From the NCBI GenBank assembly GCA_028284185.1, contig JANQSG010000017.1, positions 1 to 64,000 of the forward strand: 64,000 nt of DNA, given 5' to 3'. Shown here one piece after another: positions 53,106 through 62,151 of this stretch (position 1 is the first letter of the stretch; each line of letters opens with the position of its first letter). This DNA is from Kangiella sp. (GTDB lineage Bacteria > Pseudomonadota > Gammaproteobacteria > Enterobacterales > Kangiellaceae). The position numbers and the translations under genes were made by a program. The notes beneath the pieces are model-generated. The model made no database searches, was not told the origin of the DNA, and saw only the letters and a list, made by a program, of their open reading frames with translations.

Positions 53106-54317
53106 GTACGACAAACCCATGGCTTGTCGCACATCATCCATCGTCTCTCTCGCCACATCACGCGCCCGCTCCGAACCTTCCGATACTATATTACGTACAA
53201 TTTCAGGAGATTCCTGATACTCTTTGGCACGCTCTACAAAAACCTGCTGCTCGGCACATACCGCATCAATGACTGGCCCTTTACATTCCAGACAACCAAT
53301 GCCCGCGCTGGTACAGCCTTTTTGCACCCAGTCTTTTACCTCATCCGAAGAATAAATCTTGTGGAATTCCCATACAGGACAATCTTCCGGATTACCAGGA
53401 TCGGTCAAACGCACCCGCTTAGTATCTGTCGGCATGGTTCGAATTTTCTTTTCCACCACTTCCTTTGGTTCACGCATGGCAATCGCATTGCCATAAGACT
53501 TCGACATCTTTTGCCCATCCAGGCCAGGCATTTTTGAAACAGGCGTCAATAATGCTTGGGGTTCAGGTAATATCACTTTACCAACCCCGTCCAGGTTACC
53601 ATATAACCTTTCGCGATCATTGAGTGATACACTGCCCTGGGCTTCCACTAAAGCTCTAGCAGTTTCTAATGCTTCTTGATCACCCGTTTCCTGGAACTTC
53701 TTACGTAAGTTATTGTAAAGCTTGGCATTTTTCTTTCCCATCTTCTTAATGGCAGCAGCAACTTTTTCTTCAAAACCTGGCTCTTTACCATAAAAATGGT
53801 TAAATCTACGGGCAATTTCACGAGTCATTTCCACGTGCGGCACCTGATCGGCACCCACTGGCACATTGCCTGCTTTATAAATCAGAATATCCGCAGCTTG
53901 CAGTACAGGGTAACCTAGAAATCCATAGGTTGATAAATCCTTGGTATTCAATTTTTCCTGCTGCTCCTTATAGGTTGGCACTCTTTCCAACCATCCCAAA
54001 GGTGTGGTCATAGACAGCAATAAATGCAATTCCGCATGTTCGGGTACTTTAGATTGAATAAAAATATTAGCCGCGCTAGGACTAATACCTGCCGCCAGCC
54101 AATCAATAACGGTATCCCAAACATACTCTTCAAGACGGGAAGTATCCTCATAATTGGTGGTTAAAGCATGCCAGTCAACAACACAAAAGAAACACTCGTA
54201 CTCGTGTTGCATCTTAACCCAATTCTTTAAAACCCCGTGATAATGCCCCAAATGTAAAGGGCCGGTCGGACGCATACCAGATAAAACGCGCTGTTGACCA
54301 ACTGCAACTGAACTCAA
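53100..54317 (-). CDS. trpS: Tryptophan--tRNA ligase
   Basis: TrpS charges tRNA-Trp. The class I signatures are GHYHGVLKNW (HIGH-like) near residue 24 and GQKMSKSYGNAI (KMSKS) in the second half. The 405-residue length is that of the longer TrpRS type with an insertion (KKFQETGDQEALETARALV region), unlike the 334-residue E. coli form. The start is TTG with AAGGG 7 bases upstream. The last codon and stop lie in a palindromic repeat element. The gene leads the scpA-scpB group on the same strand. Confidence 0.95.
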   Translation of the reverse strand: MSSVAVGQQRVLSGMRPTGPLHLGHYHGVLKNWVKMQHEYECFFCVVDWHALTTNYEDTSRLEEYVWDTVIDWLAAGISPSAANIFIQSKVPEHAELHLLLSMTTPLGWLERVPTYKEQQEKLNTKDLSTYGFLGYPVLQAADILIYKAGNVPVGADQVPHVEMTREIARRFNHFYGKEPGFEEKVAAAIKKMGKKNAKLYNNLRKKFQETGDQEALETARALVEAQGSVSLNDRERLYGNLDGVGKVILPEPQALLTPVSKMPGLDGQKMSKSYGNAIAMREPKEVVEKKIRTMPTDTKRVRLTDPGNPEDCPVWEFHKIYSSDEVKDWVQKGCTSAGIGCLECKGPVIDAVCAEQQVFVERAKEYQESPEIVRNIVSEGSERARDVARETMDDVRQAMGLSYK

Positions 54318-54415
54318 TGGATTACCCTTAAGATATGGTTATTTTTAATAATTAATAACCGACTATTATAACGGGATTAAGAGAAAAGGCTATGGCTTAG
54401 AATCGACAATCTTAA

Positions 54416-54727
54416 CTAGACAAACCAAACACCATTAGTCGCTTGGCAATCAATGGAGTCCAGGATTATATGGATCATTAACCCTATCCCTATAATTCGA
54501 GTTTTCTTAAAAAAACACATAAGAAAGTAAAGACTTATTGGAATTAAGGTATGCAATGGATGAAAGCCAATACTGCATCTATTAGGATCGTAGATTGGGG
54601 TTGTCAACAGATGATCTAAATCTACTAACATGGTTAAGATCATGATAATAAAGGCTTTTTGCCACTGCTTCCGAAAGAAAATCAGTGCGACCAGCAAAGG
54701 AACTGCAAAATGTAGGAAAATATGCAT
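54416..54727 (-). CDS. DUF6122 family membrane protein
   Basis: A 103-residue protein with about four hydrophobic segments. HIFLHFAVPLLVALIFFRKQW at the start, DLDHLLTTPIYDPNRCSIGF in the middle and GFHPLHTLIP mark a family of small membrane proteins of unknown function (DUF6122). It has histidine/aspartate pairs (DLDH, FHPLH) that recall membrane metal-dependent hydrolases. It is alone between trpS and yciO, with hairpin repeats upstream. Confidence 0.85.
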   Translation of the reverse strand: MHIFLHFAVPLLVALIFFRKQWQKAFIIMILTMLVDLDHLLTTPIYDPNRCSIGFHPLHTLIPISLYFLMCFFKKTRIIGIGLMIHIILDSIDCQATNGVWFV

Positions 54728-54741
54728 CGGCTAGTTTATGA

Positions 54742-54762
54742 GGCTCCTGCAAAAACAGGAGC
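54742..54762. repeat. Hairpin GGCTCCTG...CAGGAGCC
   Basis: Eight-base perfect arms around CAAAA, next to a second hairpin at 54792-54817. A degenerate relative (CTCCTGC...GAGTC) is at 12414-12433. It could also act as a weak terminator for the yciO transcript. Confidence 0.6.
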
Positions 54763-54791
54763 CCACCTCAAGCGCATTAGAATAGTAAGTG

Positions 54792-54817
54792 TGGATTCCC
54801 GCCTTCGCGGGAATTTC
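54792..54817. repeat. Short dispersed hairpin repeat, second copy
   Basis: TGGATTCCCGCC-TTC-GCGGGAAT with a CCCGC/GCGGG stem matches the copy at 19341-19366 at nearly every base. It lies between DUF6122 and yciO. Confidence 0.75.
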
Positions 54818-54833
54818 TACTATATAGACTAGG

Positions 54834-55457
54834 TCACTCAAACAAACTCGGCTCACCAGCACCATAACGAATAACTTCAGGATAACCGGAGGTCATATCA
54901 ATAACTGATGTTTCCTCATGACCACAATAACCACCATCGATCACCGCATCCACGCGGCCATCGAGTAAATCAAAAATTTCGTGAGGTTCTAAAACCTGAT
55001 CTTCATTTTGCTGTGGCAAAATCAGTGAGGTACTCATCATAGGCTCACCTAGATCTTCCAGCATCGCCTGGGCAATGGCATTATCGGGTACACGAATACC
55101 GATGGTTTTCTTTTTCGGATGCTTTAAGCGATTGGGGACTTCCTGGGTAGCTCTTAAAATAAAAGTATAAGGCCCAGGAGTGTTGTTTTTAATTAGACGA
55201 AAAGCCAAATTATCCACACGGGCATAAACCGCCAATTCAGATAAATCGCGACAAACCAACGTAAAATTATGCTTTTTATCCAAATCACGGATTCGACGAA
55301 TTTTATCTAAGACCCGCTTATCACCAATATGACAACCCAGAGCGTAACCTGAATCCGTTGGATAAACGACTAATCCTCCATTTCGGATCATAGCCACCAG
55401 CTGGCTAATTAAGCGAGGCTGCGGATTCTCAGGATGTATTGCAATCAGTTGCGTCAT
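54834..55457 (-). CDS. yciO: YrdC/Sua5-family protein, YciO-like
   Basis: A 207-residue YrdC-fold protein. GGLVVYPTDSGYALGCHIGDKRV opens the fold (read in parts), KHNFTLVCRDLSELA and NTPGPYTFILRA follow, and KKKTIGIRVPDNAIAQ completes the ATP-binding region. YciO is a paralogue of the threonylcarbamoyl-AMP synthase TsaC, with weak or no activity in E. coli. The position beside rnm and the yci genes supports YciO rather than TsaC. Confidence 0.88.
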   Translation of the reverse strand: MTQLIAIHPENPQPRLISQLVAMIRNGGLVVYPTDSGYALGCHIGDKRVLDKIRRIRDLDKKHNFTLVCRDLSELAVYARVDNLAFRLIKNNTPGPYTFILRATQEVPNRLKHPKKKTIGIRVPDNAIAQAMLEDLGEPMMSTSLILPQQNEDQVLEPHEIFDLLDGRVDAVIDGGYCGHEETSVIDMTSGYPEVIRYGAGEPSLFE

Positions 55458-55478
55458 ATATTTTGGTGCTATTTAAAA

Positions 55479-56303
55479 TTACCAACGAGTCCAAACAGGC
55501 TCTACATCTTCTGGCAAAGGTGCAAACTTACCCAGCTTTACCCAAGTTCTATCAGGATTATGAAAATCAGAGCCTTGCGAACCACACAATTTATAGGCTT
55601 TTGTCCAAGAAGCCAATAAGTTTTTATGACCAGGATTAATATTGGGATAGCATATTTCCAAACCATCGCCACCCAATGCCTTAAATTCCTCCACCAAAGA
55701 CTTTAATTTGTTAGTGCCCATACCATAGCGCATAGGATGGGCCAGCAAGGCTTGACCGTTTGCCGCTTTAATTATGGCAATAACATCTTCCAACTCAAAC
55801 CAATCATCAGCCACATAAGCTTTACCGCCTTTAGCCAAGTATTTTTTAAAAGCCTCTTGAAAATTTTTCACATAACCCTGCTCTACCAGCAACTGCGCAA
55901 TATGGGTCCGACACACCATTGGCTGGCAATCGAGTAAGTAACCAATATCATTGCTAGCATCTTTTACCCCAGCTTGTACCAATTTATCGGCTATCTGCAA
56001 AGCTCTGGTTTTTCGACTCACCTGTTGCTGTTTTAAAAAGCTCTGTAAAGCTTGATGCTGGGGATCGATATTTAACCCCAGAATATGCAATCCTTGTTTA
56101 CCCCAATTGGCTGAGATTTCAACGCCAGCAATCACTCTAAGCCTTAAGTTTCTAGTGAGCGAATCAATGTCTTGAAGCCCATCAATGGAGTCATGATCGG
56201 TAATCGCCAGCTGCTCGATATTAGACTCTTGTGCTAACGCCAGTAACTCACTCGGCGATAAACTACCGTCAGAAAAACAGGTATGGCTGTGTAAATCGAT
56301 CAT
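55479..56303 (-). CDS. rnm: PHP-domain 5'-3' exoribonuclease RNase AM (YciV)
   Basis: A 274-residue PHP-domain phosphoesterase. The metal motifs are DLHSHTCFSDGSLSPSEL at the start, ITDHDSIDGLQ and RVIAGVEISANWG. HPMRYG and GSDFHNP near the end complete the trinuclear site. E. coli RNase AM (YciV) matures 5' ends of 23S, 16S and 5S rRNA precursors. The gene is divergent from yciB and precedes yciO, as in many gammaproteobacteria. Confidence 0.92.
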   Translation of the reverse strand: MIDLHSHTCFSDGSLSPSELLALAQESNIEQLAITDHDSIDGLQDIDSLTRNLRLRVIAGVEISANWGKQGLHILGLNIDPQHQALQSFLKQQQVSRKTRALQIADKLVQAGVKDASNDIGYLLDCQPMVCRTHIAQLLVEQGYVKNFQEAFKKYLAKGGKAYVADDWFELEDVIAIIKAANGQALLAHPMRYGMGTNKLKSLVEEFKALGGDGLEICYPNINPGHKNLLASWTKAYKLCGSQGSDFHNPDRTWVKLGKFAPLPEDVEPVWTRW

Positions 56304-56415
56304 TTTAAAAAGTGCTTAAATCATGGTCTTTATATATAAACCTATTGTGCCCTGCTTTGCAGTTGCCGTAAACAAGGGTTACACTGTTTGCCATTACAAA
56401 GTCCTCTCGAAAAAT

Positions 56416-56988
56416 ATGAATTTCCTCAAAGAAAACTATCCATTAGTCGGCTTCTTAGCAGCCTATTTGATTACCAAAAATCTGGTATTAGCCGCAGCGG
56501 TTTGGAGCACAGGCTCATTGCTTCAAATCCTGACGACTTTAGTGCTTAAACAGCCTGTAAAAAAATCACATTTGGCTTATTTTTTCTTAGGTTTAGCTTT
56601 GCTGGCTATGGCTTACTATTTTGATAATGACAATTTTATCAAATGGAAAACCACTATTATGGTGTGGGCTGGCGCCCTGGTCATTTTGTTTAGACAAGTC
56701 TTTAGTAAAAAATACGTTTTTATGGATCTAGTACAAAACTCTATTAATTTTAAATCTGAACCACCTATCTCAAAACTTAAAACCATTAACCTGATCTGGG
56801 TGATCACTTTAACTCTTTTTGGAGCTATTAATCTTTACATTGCGCATAATTTCAGCACCGATTTCTGGTTTTATTTTAAAATGATTGGTTTGTTTGTCAC
56901 TCTAATGGGGCTGATGGTTGGCAGCTTTGTTTTATTAGCCAAATACTTGAATTTTGATGAAGAAGAAGCCACATCAAACGATAGCTAA
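56416..56988 (+). CDS. yciB: Inner membrane-spanning protein YciB (septation protein A)
   Basis: A 190-residue inner membrane protein with five hydrophobic segments. It ends in an acidic tail. The FFDxDxFIKWK-like segment reads YYFDNDNFIKWKTTIMVW, and NLIWVITLTLFGAINLYIAH is the second family block. YciB works in envelope integrity and cell division. I start at ATG 56416 (start NFLKENYPLVGFLAAY), which fits the family; an upstream start would add 31 residues. It is followed by yciI. Confidence 0.9.
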   Translation: MNFLKENYPLVGFLAAYLITKNLVLAAAVWSTGSLLQILTTLVLKQPVKKSHLAYFFLGLALLAMAYYFDNDNFIKWKTTIMVWAGALVILFRQVFSKKYVFMDLVQNSINFKSEPPISKLKTINLIWVITLTLFGAINLYIAHNFSTDFWFYFKMIGLFVTLMGLMVGSFVLLAKYLNFDEEEATSNDS

Positions 56989-57018
56989 TATGGTAATAAC
57001 TATTAACTGGAATTAGAA

Positions 57019-57318
57019 ATGCTATACCTGATTTATTCTGAAGACGTAGAAAATTCTTTACCACTACGCAAAACTGCAAGACCCGCCCATGTGGAACGTT
57101 TGCAACAATTAAAAACTGAAGGCCGTTTAATTATTGCTGGCCCTACTCCTGCAATTGATGCAGCAGACCCAGGTGCAGCAGGCTTTACTGGTTCCATGAT
57201 CGTCGCACAATTTGAATCCCTGGAAGCAGCTCAAACATGGGCAGATACCGACCCTTACGTGGAAGCTGGCGTTTATAAAAAAGTCACCGTAAAACCCTAC
57301 AACAAGGTATTACCATAA
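57019..57318 (+). CDS. yciI: YciI family protein
   Basis: A 99-residue ferredoxin-like protein of the YciI family. [35 protein letters not shown] and [20 protein letters not shown] are exact family features. The conserved His in HVERL and Asp in the WADTDPY segment form the proposed active site. Function is uncertain. Its TAA overlaps the ATG of the bolA-like gene (TAATG). Confidence 0.95.
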   Translation: MLYLIYSEDVENSLPLRKTARPAHVERLQQLKTEGRLIIAGPTPAIDAADPGAAGFTGSMIVAQFESLEAAQTWADTDPYVEAGVYKKVTVKPYNKVLP

Positions 57319-57593
57319 TGGCAGGATCAATCATCAACAATAGTACACGCATAAAAGAAATGCATCGGCGCTTAACAGAAAATTTAGCGCCAAGCCATTT
57401 AGATATTATTGACGATAGCCATAAACATATCGGTCATGCAGGTGCCAAAGAAGGCAAAGGCCACTTTACCGTGATTATTTCAAGCGATGCTCTAAACGAT
57501 AAACCTAAGCTCCAGCAACACCGCCTAATCTACACTGCACTCGGCGATCTGATGGACACCGATATCCATGCTTTGAGTATCAAAGTGATCTAG
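57318..57593 (+). CDS. BolA-family protein
   Basis: A 91-residue protein with the BolA KH-like fold. MHRRLTENLAPSHLDIIDDS, then HKHIGHAGAKEGKGHFTVII (the loop and conserved H for Fe-S binding) and LQQHRLIYTALGDLMDTDIH. BolA proteins partner with monothiol glutaredoxins to carry iron-sulfur clusters. The position after yciI is usual for one BolA paralogue. Its end overlaps the convergent nlpD by 4 bases. Confidence 0.93.
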   Translation: MAGSIINNSTRIKEMHRRLTENLAPSHLDIIDDSHKHIGHAGAKEGKGHFTVIISSDALNDKPKLQQHRLIYTALGDLMDTDIHALSIKVI

Positions 57594-58537
57594 CGTTTTG
57601 GGAGGTGTTGCAAAGGATCGATGGGTTTACCTTTATAACGGATTTCAAAGTGGAGTTTTGGTAAATCGGTATCCGAATTACCCATTTCGGCAATTTTCTG
57701 ACCTGCTTTGATGATTTCGTTTTCTTTAACCAATAAACGGCGGTTATGGGCGTAAGCACTGATAAAACTGCTATTGTGTTTGATAATAATAAGGTTGCCA
57801 TAGCCTCTTAAACCACGACCAGCATAAACCACTCGGCCAGCAGCAGAAGCTCGAATGGGATCACCTATATTGCCTGTAATATCAATGCCTTTCTTACCTG
57901 TTGCAATAAAAGTTTTAGCCACTTTGCCCATATTCGGCCAGATCCAGAATTTTACAGGATTATTACTATCAGCGACTTGAGGTGATTTGCTTGGTTTTTT
58001 GCTTATAACTCTTGGTTTTGTCGCCGGAGTCACTCTACCTCTGGGTTTATTATTAGTTCCTGGTTTGGGTTTAGTGTTTGGCTTTTGAACTATAGGCTTG
58101 ATTACGGTTGAGGCAGTCGTAGTGGTTTCAGACTTTCTCGTTTCTATTTGAGCAACTTGAGTAGTCGTTACTTCGCGGTAACTTCTGGCAGCATCAATAT
58201 CTAATATTTGGTCAATTTTAATAAAGTAGCTAGAGTCGATATTATTGACCTTAGCTAGAGTTCGATAGTCCAAACCAAATCGAAATGCGATGGAGTATAG
58301 CGTATCACCAGCCCTAACCCGGTACTGATTGATCTTTTCATCTACCGCTGAATAATCGTCATCATCATTTACCGCAATACCAGAGCTTTTAACTTGACGC
58401 TCTTCTACCGAAGCCAATCGTTCATTACCGCAGCCCTGCAGCCAATAAACCAAAAATACGATAGCTACTATCCATAAGGCTCTAATAGCTGAGTCCTTGA
58501 GTATTTTGGATAAAGGTTTGGGTGCTTTTTTTTGCAT
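57590..58537 (-). CDS. nlpD: NlpD-type LysM/M23 murein-hydrolase activator
   Basis: A 315-residue envelope protein. A lipobox-like LQGC with Cys36 follows a hydrophobic segment. A LysM domain (YRVRAGDTLYSIAFRFG, near residue 70) binds glycan, a Thr/Lys/Pro-rich linker comes next, and the M23 (LytM) domain fills the C-terminus. The domain lacks the first zinc histidine (KKGIDITGNIGDPI) while keeping YGNLIIIKHN, SAYAHN and KLHFEIRYKG. This is the degenerate form that activates amidases such as AmiC rather than cutting itself. rpoS, which often follows nlpD, is not next here; nlpD instead converges with the bolA-like gene. Confidence 0.93.
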   Translation of the reverse strand: MQKKAPKPLSKILKDSAIRALWIVAIVFLVYWLQGCGNERLASVEERQVKSSGIAVNDDDDYSAVDEKINQYRVRAGDTLYSIAFRFGLDYRTLAKVNNIDSSYFIKIDQILDIDAARSYREVTTTQVAQIETRKSETTTTASTVIKPIVQKPNTKPKPGTNNKPRGRVTPATKPRVISKKPSKSPQVADSNNPVKFWIWPNMGKVAKTFIATGKKGIDITGNIGDPIRASAAGRVVYAGRGLRGYGNLIIIKHNSSFISAYAHNRRLLVKENEIIKAGQKIAEMGNSDTDLPKLHFEIRYKGKPIDPLQHLPKR

Positions 58538-58555
58538 ATATTTTATGACCAGTCT

Positions 58556-59143
58556 TTATCCTGAAAGTTGATAAATAATATATGCCACTACGCCCAGCAC
58601 CAATACTGACCAACCGATAATTTCCATATACTGGCGTAATTTATGCTCCATTTCTTTGCCGCCCCATTTGGCAAGGCCGCCAATTAAGAAAAACTGAGCC
58701 GCCCTGCCAATAATCGAAGCTATCACAAAAGGCAAAAATGCCATTTGCATGGCACCGGCGGTTAAAGTCAGAATTTTATAAGGGATCGGGGAAAAACCTG
58801 CTATCACCACAATCCAGATGCCATAGGTTTCAAACCAGTCCTGAGCCTTTTCAATTTTGTCCTGCCAACCAAACTGCTCTACCAATGGCATGACCCAGGA
58901 ATCAAAAGCGTAATAGCCAATAAAATAGGCGGCAATACCGCCTAACACTGAAAACAAAGTAGTGATGAAAGCTAAATGTAACGCCTGGTTTGGCCTAGCT
59001 AATGCCATTGGGGCAAACATAATGGCAGTGGGAACAGGGAAAACTATCGACTCGATAAAACTGACAAAACTCAGGATATAAACAGCATATTTATGACGCG
59101 CCCATTCAAGACATTTATCATACAGGCTGGTAAATAGCTTCAC
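58556..59143 (-). CDS. YqaA-like DedA-family membrane protein
   Basis: A 195-residue membrane protein of the DedA/SNARE-associated (VTT) superfamily, in the YqaA branch. SFIESIVFPVPTAIMFAPMA near the start and FSPIPYKILTLTAGAM in the middle are characteristic. The start is GTG, overlapping the pcm stop as GTGA. YqaA-like genes sit in the surE-pcm-nlpD group in many gammaproteobacteria. Function is unknown, perhaps lipid-carrier transport as for other DedA proteins. Confidence 0.9.
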   Translation of the reverse strand: MKLFTSLYDKCLEWARHKYAVYILSFVSFIESIVFPVPTAIMFAPMALARPNQALHLAFITTLFSVLGGIAAYFIGYYAFDSWVMPLVEQFGWQDKIEKAQDWFETYGIWIVVIAGFSPIPYKILTLTAGAMQMAFLPFVIASIIGRAAQFFLIGGLAKWGGKEMEHKLRQYMEIIGWSVLVLGVVAYIIYQLSG

Positions 59144-59808
59144 CTGGAAACGCCCCCGACTAATGGTACAAATTTCACCTTTTCAATAAAAGTTTTGCGG
59201 AATTTATCATCCTGACGCTCAATCAAATACAATTCCTGATAAGACTCCTGAGTGCCCACCGGAATGATCATGCGACCACCGTTAGCCATCTGTAATAACA
59301 GTTTTTCAGGGATATCCGAAGGTGCCGCCGTCACAATAATGCCATCAAATGGCGCATTTTGTTGCCAGCCATTAAAACCATCGGCAAATAATAATTGAAC
59401 ATTGTGCAAATTAAGTTGCTGTAAAGTTTGTCTGGCTTGCATATGCAGTTTACGAATCCGCTCAATGCTAAAGACTGTCTTACAGGTTTTTGCTAAAACC
59501 GCCGTTTGATAACCGCAGCCAGTACCAATTTCCAGTACCTTGCCTGTTTTACCCGTTTCCAATAATAATTCAGTCATTCGTGCAACAATATAAGGCTGAG
59601 AAATAGTTTGGCCTTGGCCGATTGGCAAAGCAGTATTTTCATAAGCGCGGTGAGACAAACCTTCGTCGATAAACAAATGGCGCGGAGTATCTTCCATAAT
59701 GCGTAGCACTTCTTGATTCTGGATTCCTTCATCCAATAACCATTGCACCAAACGACTACGCGTACGCTGCGAAGTCATACCAATACCGGAAAGTCGAGTT
59801 GCGTTCAT
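59140..59808 (-). CDS. pcm: Protein-L-isoaspartate O-methyltransferase
   Basis: Pcm methylates isoaspartyl residues in aged proteins to start their repair. The SAM motif VLEIGTGCGYQTAVLAKT (about residues 88-105), the substrate-side PIGQGQTISQPYIVARM motif and ILVTAAP-like IIVTAAPSDIPEKLL are all present. The length of 222 is standard. It lies 9 bases after surE, and the two are often encoded together. Confidence 0.97.
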   Translation of the reverse strand: MNATRLSGIGMTSQRTRSRLVQWLLDEGIQNQEVLRIMEDTPRHLFIDEGLSHRAYENTALPIGQGQTISQPYIVARMTELLLETGKTGKVLEIGTGCGYQTAVLAKTCKTVFSIERIRKLHMQARQTLQQLNLHNVQLLFADGFNGWQQNAPFDGIIVTAAPSDIPEKLLLQMANGGRMIIPVGTQESYQELYLIERQDDKFRKTFIEKVKFVPLVGGVSR

Positions 59809-59817
59809 TAAGTTTCT

Positions 59818-60585
59818 TTAGTTGTCTTTATTGATAGCTATCTTTTTTAAAAAGTCTTCAACTTCATCGAAGCTGTTATAAGCGGTTAGATCCACATTAA
59901 TTGGCGTTATTGAAACATAACCCTGTTCAACTGCGTGAAAGTCAGTACCTTCTCCAACATCCTGACCTTGCGGCTGCGGGCCAATCCAGTAAATATCACG
60001 CCCTTTAGGATCTTTCGCAGGGATAATAGTATCAGCCCTGTGTCGATTTCCCAAGCGCGTAAGCTGAATTCCTTTGATTTCTTCGTAAGGCAAATCAGGC
60101 ACATTAATATTAATTACCCGATTGGTTTTAAGTGGTTCTTTAATAAGCTCTTGGATAACCTCAAGCGCCACTTTTGCTGCAGTTTCATAATAACTACAAT
60201 TATGGCCATTCAACGACACCGCAACTGCAGTATATCCCAAAGCACGCCCCTCCATTGCCGCAGCGATGGTACCAGAATAAAGCGCATCATCACCCAGGTT
60301 AGCGCCCGTGTTAATCCCGGCGACCACCATATCCGGCTCTGAATTCATTAAATGATGGGTACCTAAATGCACACAATCCGTAGGAGTGCCAGTCACCGCA
60401 TAAAAGCCGCGTTCGGTTAGATGTGCTCGAATAGGCTGATCCAGAGTTAAGGAATTGGAAGCGCCGCTACGATTTCGATCTGGCGCTACCACGGTCACAT
60501 CGGCAATCTTTGCTAAATGGTCATAAAGCTCATTAATACCAGGAGCAAAAAAACCATCATCGTTGCTTAAGAGTATTTTCATCAT
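59818..60585 (-). CDS. surE: 5'/3'-nucleotidase SurE
   Basis: SurE is a metal-dependent nucleotidase and exopolyphosphatase active in stationary phase. The start [15 protein letters not shown] holds the metal-binding aspartates, [16 protein letters not shown] follows, and the [20 protein letters not shown] segment completes the active site. The first of two adjacent ATG codons was taken. The gene overlaps the end of truD by 29 bases. Confidence 0.97.
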   Translation of the reverse strand: MMKILLSNDDGFFAPGINELYDHLAKIADVTVVAPDRNRSGASNSLTLDQPIRAHLTERGFYAVTGTPTDCVHLGTHHLMNSEPDMVVAGINTGANLGDDALYSGTIAAAMEGRALGYTAVAVSLNGHNCSYYETAAKVALEVIQELIKEPLKTNRVININVPDLPYEEIKGIQLTRLGNRHRADTIIPAKDPKGRDIYWIGPQPQGQDVGEGTDFHAVEQGYVSITPINVDLTAYNSFDEVEDFLKKIAINKDN

Positions 60586-61633
60586 TTCTCACAATCTGTA
60601 AATCCACCAGTTCACGTAAAAAACTGGTAGCAAAAGCACCTTTTGGCAGGCTAAAACAAAGTTCCAACAACTGATCATTATGCCAGTTTAATTTGACATT
60701 TTTAGGAAAAATCCGAATGGCCCGCCGCTCAGTATTTAAACCTTTGGACTCTAACCTGGCAATAAGCTCTTGATAAGGCAATAAAATCTCTTGCTCAAAA
60801 GCTAACGCATCGTTACCAGTGCTGTCTTTGCCTCTTCCCGGCATAGGTGCCGTCGGATGAATATCTTTTTGCTGAAAACGTGGCCATTCTTTTTCCGGTT
60901 CTTCCACCATAAAACCACTTTCGGAACCATCCAGTTGCACATAGTCACCTGATAAAAGTTGATCAAAATAATCCTGTTCTATTCTTTCCGATAGCACATG
61001 ATTAAACAAAAAAGAACGCACGGAAGAAAATAATAATCCCTGTAAATTACGGTTTTTAAGCTTCTTTCCTGAAGTTAATAAATCTATTCCACGAGTTAAA
61101 TTATCACCATTATAACCAAAGCGCTGTTCACCAAAATAATTGGCAAAACCTTCCACTTCAATCTGCTTAAGCTTCGTTTGTAATAAATTCTTATCGCCCT
61201 GAAAATTTCTCAAGATAATTTGAAATTGATTGGATTTCACCGCCCCAATACGTAATTTTTTATCATGACGGCTTGCTTGCAAAACTTGAACTTCGTCATC
61301 ATTAAAAACCTGCCAGTCAATTTCTTTAAGTAATGGTAACTGCACACTAAACCATTGGCGGGCAATAGCAAAACGATCTTTTTTGCCCGCATAACCAATA
61401 TCGACAGGCTTTACTTGTGCAAAACGACGTAACTTATGGCATACAATATCCGTATTGATATTGCGCTTTTCAATAAATAATAGATGGTGAGAACCTTTGC
61501 CAGAAGGCTCAAAACGTAAGCTCTCCTCAACCACAAAATCTTCTATTTTTTGACGAAAGTTAGCTCGACCAGCAACTTGTCCGGTGGTTCGCGTCCACTC
61601 ATATAATTCTATCGGAGCCGATAATTTATCCAT
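60557..61633 (-). CDS. truD: tRNA pseudouridine synthase D
   Basis: TruD makes pseudouridine 13 in tRNA-Glu. [20 protein letters not shown] carries the catalytic aspartate (about residue 82), [15 protein letters not shown] is the second motif, and the TruD insertion domain lies in the middle. [20 protein letters not shown] opens the protein. The 358-residue length is normal. The ATG directly follows the TAA of ispF. Confidence 0.97.
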   Translation of the reverse strand: MDKLSAPIELYEWTRTTGQVAGRANFRQKIEDFVVEESLRFEPSGKGSHHLLFIEKRNINTDIVCHKLRRFAQVKPVDIGYAGKKDRFAIARQWFSVQLPLLKEIDWQVFNDDEVQVLQASRHDKKLRIGAVKSNQFQIILRNFQGDKNLLQTKLKQIEVEGFANYFGEQRFGYNGDNLTRGIDLLTSGKKLKNRNLQGLLFSSVRSFLFNHVLSERIEQDYFDQLLSGDYVQLDGSESGFMVEEPEKEWPRFQQKDIHPTAPMPGRGKDSTGNDALAFEQEILLPYQELIARLESKGLNTERRAIRIFPKNVKLNWHNDQLLELCFSLPKGAFATSFLRELVDLQIVRNDENTLKQR

Positions 61634-62116
61634 TTATTTATCTGTTTTTTGCAGCAAACACACCGCATGAGCAGCAATACCTTCTTTACGACCAATAAAG
61701 CCCAGCTTCTCTGTGGTCGTTGCCTTGATATTCACCTGTGGAAAATCCAGATCACAAGCAGCAGCAATAATACCGCGCATACCTTCTATTTTATTCGCCA
61801 TTTTAGGAGCTTGTGCAATGATGGTCACATCAAGGTTGCCGATTTGATAACCTTCTTCTTGCACCAGGTTCATAACGTGAATGAGAAGTTTTTTGCTATC
61901 AGCGCCTTTAAACTCATCATCAGTGTCAGGAAAATGATGACCAATATCACCTTTTGCAATGGCACCCAACAAAGCATCGCAGATAGCATGCAAAACCAGA
62001 TCACCATCGGAATGAGCAATCAATCCTTGCTCGCCCTTAAATTCCACACCACCTAAAATTAACGGCTTATCACCACCAAACTTATGTACATCATAGCCAT
62101 GACCAATACGAAACAT
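61634..62116 (-). CDS. ispF: 2-C-methyl-D-erythritol 2,4-cyclodiphosphate synthase IspF
   Basis: IspF cyclises CDP-methylerythritol phosphate in the MEP pathway. [12 protein letters not shown] gives the zinc-binding Asp and His, [20 protein letters not shown] holds a further His, and the end [14 protein letters not shown] is also standard. The 160-residue length is normal. ispD, often directly upstream, is not present here; instead hisD lies 35 bases upstream. Together with dxr it marks use of the MEP pathway. Confidence 0.97.
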   Translation of the reverse strand: MFRIGHGYDVHKFGGDKPLILGGVEFKGEQGLIAHSDGDLVLHAICDALLGAIAKGDIGHHFPDTDDEFKGADSKKLLIHVMNLVQEEGYQIGNLDVTIIAQAPKMANKIEGMRGIIAAACDLDFPQVNIKATTTEKLGFIGRKEGIAAHAVCLLQKTDK

Positions 62117-62151
62117 AAATTCTTCCTTAGGAAAATACAGCTAACATTAGC

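Noticed and set aside
53020-53272. Plus-strand frames near the trpS end
   Set aside because: They lie in the palindromic element and antisense to trpS.
56323-56415. 31-residue extension of yciB
   Set aside because: Family members start at the NFLKE-like segment; the extension has no family match.
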